From positions 1-64,000 of the forward strand of contig JAPTJF010000033.1 in assembly GCA_029339195.1 (NCBI GenBank): a DNA stretch of 64,000 nucleotides, in the 5' to 3' direction. The stretch is from Micractinium sp. NFX-FRZ (lineage: Eukaryota > Chlorophyta > Trebouxiophyceae > Chlorellales > Chlorellaceae). A model generated the notes under the pieces. That model saw only the letters and a program-made list of their open reading frames with translations, had not been told where the DNA came from and made no database searches. Position numbers and translations under genes: made by a program. Below, one piece after another: positions 59,443 to 64,000 of the stretch (positions within the stretch are counted from its first letter, which is position 1; each line of letters starts with the position of its first letter).

Positions 59443-60415
59443 ATGAAGGCCGCCCTGCTTGCCTGCCTGGTGCTGTTCGCCGGCATGATCGGCACCCAGG
59501 CCCACCCCATGCAGAGTGAGTGCCAGATGTGGTGACAGGTAGAGGTGACGAGCAGGAAGATGTGGCGAGTCGAGAGGGAGGCGGCAGCACGGCAAGGGTG
59601 CCCGCTCGCCTCCCCATCCGTACCCCCTGCTCCACCCTCCTGCCTTTGCAATTTCCTTGATCCTGCTTCCCAGCTTGGGTTTGTGAGCAGTTACTGTTTA
59701 CTGTAAACATCCGCCACCCACCAGCGTTCGTCCCCGCCGCCCCCTTCTTTCTCCGACCCGGCAGGCCGCAGGCTGCTGGCCACCGCCATCGCCACCAGCA
59801 AGGCGTCGGCTGCTCACGGCGGCCAGGCACTGGCCAGCTCCCAGGCAGCCGCCAGCGGGGCGGGCGTGGCCCAGGCGGCAGCCGAGGCGGCCGCTGTGGG
59901 GCACGGCGCCCTGGCCCAGGCATACGCGTCTGCCTTTGCCTCTGGTGGCGGGTACGCTGCTGCCCAAGCAGCTGCTCAGGCGTATGCGGGCGGCTACACC
60001 GGCTCTGCCCAGGCGTTTGCACAGGTGGGGCAGCAGGGGCGGGGGATGCGAGGAAGGAGGATGAAGAGTGGCAGGGCATGTGCATGGAAGCGCGAGCAGT
60101 GGAAGTACGGATGGCCTTCAACCTACCTAAGCATGCTCACTTACCTCCTCCTCCCTTGTCCCCCCTCCCCCTCAGGCCACCGCCACCGCCATTGCCAGCG
60201 GCGCCGACAGCACCGCCATCGCCACCGCCCTGGCCACCGCCCTGGCCTACGGTGACGGCTTCTCGACCGCCTACGCCCACGCCCTGGCCTCCGCCTTCGC
60301 CGCCAACCCCGCACCCCTGTGCTCTGCCCTGGCCCAGGCGGAGGCGGAGGCGGCTGCGCAGGGCGGGTTTGCCAGCGCCAGCGCCACATCCCAGGCCTTT
60401 GCCTTCTGCCACTGA
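59443..60415 (+). CDS. Small secreted alanine-rich protein
   Basis: Three exons (59443-59515, 59765-60024, 60176-60415) join in phase to 190 residues. MKAALLACLVLFAGMIGTQA is a clear signal peptide, followed by HPMQSRRLLA, a likely processing region. The mature protein is about one-third alanine, in repeats of the type AQAAAEAAAVGHGALAQAYA and ASAFASGGGYAAAQAAAQAY. Gly, Ser and Gln fill the rest, with few charges and only two cysteines, both near the C-terminus (PAPLCSALAQ and the final FAFCH). The pattern resembles silk- or structural-type low-complexity proteins. The helical periodicity could also suit an ice-binding or surface-coat role. No family was recognised. It sits between two GATA-like paralogues. 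Confidence 0.75.
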
Positions 60416-60661
60416 ACGCGGGTGGAAGCGCTACTTAATGCCCTCAGTATCGGACCTGAGATCCCAGAACTCTACCACTGATGTCTAGCCTTGCTCAGCT
60501 TGCATATGCCTCATGCCTGTGCCTGCCGCCCACCCCCCCATGTCCTGCGCCCCGATCTGTCCCCGAGCCCCCGATTCCCTGATATGTCCCTATATGCCTT
60601 GTATTTGGTTCTCGCAGTGGTAGTGTGGCAGCGCTGCATAACCTCACCTTGAACAGTTCAG

Positions 60662-60666
60662 TGTAA
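60662..60666 (+). terminator. Candidate TGTAA poly(A) signal of the alanine-rich gene
   Basis: TGTAA about 250 bases after the stop, in a locally AT-rich segment. The rest of 60416-61207 holds no gene and should include the promoter of paralogue 3. Confidence 0.4.
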
Positions 60667-61207
60667 ATATAAATGCCATGTCCAACAAAAATAGCCCTTG
60701 GCTAGCCATCTGCGGGCGGGTCGCATGCTGCGTGCGGGTGGAAACGGGGGCCGCTTCACGACGGCACCAGGTCTGTCTATGGTGGGCGGGACTATCCAGC
60801 CAGCAGCGGCTGCACCAGCTCAGCTGAGCTTCACATGCCTTCCCAATTTTTGACTGTGCACTAGGCAGCTTTGCTTGTGGTGACACTGCTGGGAGCAGAG
60901 CGGCAGAGCGGCAGGGCTACAAAGCGGCGGCAAGGGCGGCGGAGGTGGGCGGGCCCACTGTCCCAGGGAAGGCACCGACCAGGGTCTCCACCAGCAACTG
61001 CTCTTCGAGACAATGCAGTGGACGAGAAGCGCGGAGCGGCTACTGGCGGCCCTCACAGGCCCCCACAGGCGGGCTGAGAGGCCAGAGAGGAAAGCACCAG
61101 TGTTTTGCCTATTGGCAGACCCAAACCACTTTCGCTGAGCGGCTCCTTCCTGCTTGAGGCCTTGGTTCGCTGCTGACAGTGCCGAGAGGTAAGATGGCAG
61201 CACGCAC

Positions 61208-63655
61208 ATGTACAGGCAACAAGTGCACCTCTCGCCGGCGCTGCCCACAATCGGCAACCTAAGCCTTCCCTGGAGCCTTGACCGCTGCAGATCGATGCAG
61301 CAGGGGCGTGCCGAGGTTGCTAGAGCAGCTGCTGTGGGCACTCCGCAGGCACCGGCGGGCACGGCGGCTGGGAGCGGTGGGGGAGGCCAGCGGGCGCCGA
61401 CGCCGCCTCCCAGGCAGCAATCTCGCAAGCAGCACCGCCCGCAGCACCTGCCCTGGCTACGCCCTTTATTGGTGCCTGAAGAAGAAGGAAGCAGCTATCA
61501 GCAGGCAGCAGCAGCCGATCCAGCAACCGCGACAGCGGCAGCGACACCGGCAGCGGCCGAGGCAGCAGGGCGGGAGGAAGAGGAGGAGGAAATGGAGGGG
61601 GCAGAGGGGGCAGAGGAGGAGCGGCGGGCCTGCTCTCACTGCGGCACAGAGAGCACACGCAGGTGGCGCCGCAGCTGCACCACGGGTCAGAGTCTGTGCA
61701 GTGCGTGCTGGAGATACGCAGGCCGCCACGGCGGGCAGATGCGGCCGGTTGGCATTCAGTGCCTGCAGTGCGGTTCAGACAGCCCGGGGACTGGGTTGGG
61801 CGCAAATGCAGCCTGGCGGCCACATCCCGTCAGCGGCGCCCGCTGGCTGTGCAGCCCCTGCTTCTTCAAAGCGCGGCGGGAGGCCGACCAGCGGCAGTGC
61901 CTGGAGTGCGGCGCTGCCAGCCCTGGTGGGGGCAAGAACAGTCGTTGGCACCGCCACCCGGTCACAGGTGCTGAGTGGCTGTGCTGCCGCTGCTACTACA
62001 GGTGCTGGCGGCAGCGGCGGCAGCGAGAGCAAGAGGAGGATGAGGCAGAAGGGGAGCAGCAGAGGCAGCGGCAGGAGCAGCCTTCATTTGCCAAGCAGCA
62101 GACTGAAGCTGGCCCGCAGGGCGCCAAGTGCAACCGCTTAGCTAAGCGGCAACAGCGGCAGCTGGCAGGCGGCAGTGAGGGCACTGCTGGATCTGCACGC
62201 CCCGTCGACATGGCAGCAGCAGCAGCAGAAGCGGCAGCAGCAGAAGCGGCAGGGACAGGTACAGCAGCAGCAGCGGCAGCAGCATCCGCCAAGCGCAAGG
62301 CAGAGGAGCAGCTGAGCAAGCGTCAGGAGCGCCAGCAGCGGCGGGAGCAGACGCAGCAGCAGCAGCTCGATGAAGTGTGGGGGCAGCGGGCTGAGGCACA
62401 CACCCGCTCCTCAACACCCTCCCCCAAGGCGGGGCAGCTGCCTGCACAGCCAACACTGCATGCTGCTCGGATGCCTGCCGGCCCCACTACTGTGTCAGGA
62501 GGCAGCAAGCGGCAGCGCACGCAGCTTGAGGAGCAGCCTGTGCAGCTGCTGCCGCCACAGGCCCCGTCTCTGCAGTCGCTCCGCCGCCGTGCCCCTGACG
62601 CCCTGCCAGAGCAGCAGCAGCAGCATGGCAACAGGCACCAAGGCACAACACAAGCGCATGCTCAGCGGTGCGTGCCTCAGACCCAGTTCCCAGCGCAATC
62701 CGCACCTGCCCGCCTGCCTGCTCGCCAAGAGACGGAACACGCTAGCATGCAGCGGCAGCAGCAGCGGCAGCAGCAGTGGCAGCAGCAGCCAGCTGCCCAG
62801 CCCCCGCGGGCGCAGCCTCTGCTGCCTCTTCAGCCGCGTCTGCACCCGTTGCAGGCGCGCGGGCAGCAACAGCAGGAGGCACCACTGCTGGCGGAGCAGC
62901 AGTCGCTGTTTTCAAAACAACCGCGGCCGCTACCGCTGCCGCCACAGCCGACACAGCAGCAGCACCCGCAGCAGTCAGTACCACAGGCACTGCCACAGCC
63001 GCAAGACCAGCAGCCGCAGCTACCGCCTAGGGCCCAGCAGCAGCGCACACCTACACCAGCACCTGCACAGCAGCTGCGGTGGCCACCTCAGAAGCAGCGG
63101 CAGCTGGAGGGCGGGCAAGGGCCAGAGCAGCTGGTGGAGCCACTGCAACACCCACACGAGCTGCAGGCACAGCATCCACAGCAAGCGCCACATCCGGTGC
63201 AGCGGGCGCGGCAGCCACAGGAGCAGCAGCAGGCACCAGACCTCGACTCCCTGCTGCTGGAGGCGGCTGCGGTGCCTGCTGCCGCCGCTGCTGGGTTGAC
63301 TGCTGAGCTGGCGAGCGGCTTCATGACCCTGATGGACACACTGACGCCTGAGATGCGCGCCGCACGGGTGAGGTGCCACCACAGCCTGAGATGGAGCCCG
63401 ACAGGGCTGCATCTATTTGACAACTCGTGGTCGGGTGATGGCCTGCTTGCGAGGACCCTGGCAGCAGTGCATTCTAAGGCTGCTCTGAAAGCACGCTAGA
63501 AATTGTGTGGCTCCAACTGTCTCCCGCTTGGGCCCTTGACCTGCCTGTGCACTTGTTTGCAGGAGCACCGCCTGAGGCTGCTGCTGCAGCAGGGGCTGCA
63601 CGCTGCCGTTGTCCAGGTGATGAACATGGCGGTGCGCGTGGCGGGCTTCACCTGA
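61208..63655 (+). CDS. Triple GATA-like zinc-finger protein, paralogue 3
   Basis: Two exons, 61208-63367 and 63563-63655, give 750 residues. The first ATG (MYRQQVHLSPAL) is used; MQQGRAEVARAA at 61295 is an alternative that aligns better with the other copies. An acidic stretch precedes finger 1 (CSHC-x18-CSAC, with RRWRRSCTTGQSL in the loop and the conserved GRHGGQM after it). Finger 2 is CLQC to CSPC and finger 3 CLEC to CCRC, each with the HPVTGA/HPVSGA-x-WLC core. A very long Gln/Pro/Ala-rich region follows. The tail module is AGLTAELASGFMTLMDTLTP, intron, HRLRLLLQQGLHAAVVQVM. The intron position and the 93-nt last exon match the other two copies, though the DNA is clearly more diverged. 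Confidence 0.82.
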
Positions 63656-64000
63656 ACTGGCTGCACTGTCAGGTTTTAGCAACCCCATGTGCACAGCCAC
63701 CGTTGCTCGGTCGCGCTTCTGTTGCACCGCTTCTGTTGAACAGCGGGCGCTGCCAGGGTGCAGCTGCTGCCAGTCAGCTAGCAAGCCTGCCGACCAGCTG
63801 GCAGGCAAGGCCCCGAGCCTCTTTACATCACAATTGATGCTCCAACCCTCTTTCCTCATGCAAACACACATACTTGCTTGCCGCACTTGTTGTTCTCTTG
63901 TTTGGGACAGACATGTCTTCTCCCCTGCTTCTGCCACCGATGCAACCTGCCTTGCCTCTGTCACACGATGCACACCACATGCTCTGGTAGTAGTACCTGT
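63656..64000. other. 3' flank of paralogue 3
   Basis: The last 345 bases hold no gene that can be supported. This is the 3' UTR and intergenic sequence of paralogue 3. Confidence 0.4.

Overview
This 64 kb window looks like nuclear DNA of a green alga, most likely a trebouxiophyte of the Chlorella type (inference). It is very GC-rich, its genes are split by many short GT-AG introns, TGTAA motifs (the usual green-algal poly(A) signal) lie downstream of several stops, and it encodes chloroplast proteins with transit peptides: a PAA2-type copper ATPase and PGRL1. There is no prokaryotic operon structure, CRISPR array or insertion sequence. I did not recognise any tRNA or rRNA gene.

Layout: 1-2904 (+) is the 3' part of a proline-rich extracellular protein with a possible beta-propeller. 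4094-6293 (+) is a secreted cysteine-rich repeat protein. 6713-9214 (+) is a BUD22-like ribosome-biogenesis protein. 9853-11698 (+) is the first of three paralogues with three GATA-like zinc fingers. 12258-18431 (-) is a PAA2/HMA8-like thylakoid copper ATPase, divergent from 18749-19299 (+), the mitoribosomal protein mS38. 19955-23354 (-) is PGRL1 (cyclic electron flow). 23748-27891 (-) is a centriole-assembly STIL homologue. 28202-29080 (-) is the proteasome maturation factor UMP1/POMP, divergent from 29454-32855 (+), the spliceosomal PRP4. 33484-47280 (-) is a very long SHPRH-type SNF2/RING ubiquitin ligase, divergent from 47483-49345 (+), a SANT/Myb-like protein. 49897-53447 (+) is a NIPA-type transporter and 53777-55824 (-) an OMA1-like M48 peptidase. 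57137-58481 (+) and 61208-63655 (+) are the second and third GATA-like paralogues, flanking 59443-60415 (+), a secreted alanine-rich protein.

Most neighbours are unrelated housekeeping genes. Three divergent pairs probably share promoters, and the two plastid electron-transport genes (copper ATPase and PGRL1) lie within 2 kb of each other.

Two things stand out. First, the GATA-like paralogues share a finger array and an unrecognised C-terminal module of about 60 residues, encoded across an intron at the same position, with a final exon of exactly 93 nt in each. The second copy carries an in-frame stop before an otherwise intact module that is nearly identical in DNA to copy 1. Second, many introns in PRP4, SHPRH, PGRL1 and the copper ATPase hold a decayed or near-identical copy of the neighbouring exon edge, about 75-225 bp away. 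This is the signature of repeated small tandem duplications across splice junctions. One such intron in PRP4 is open and in frame.
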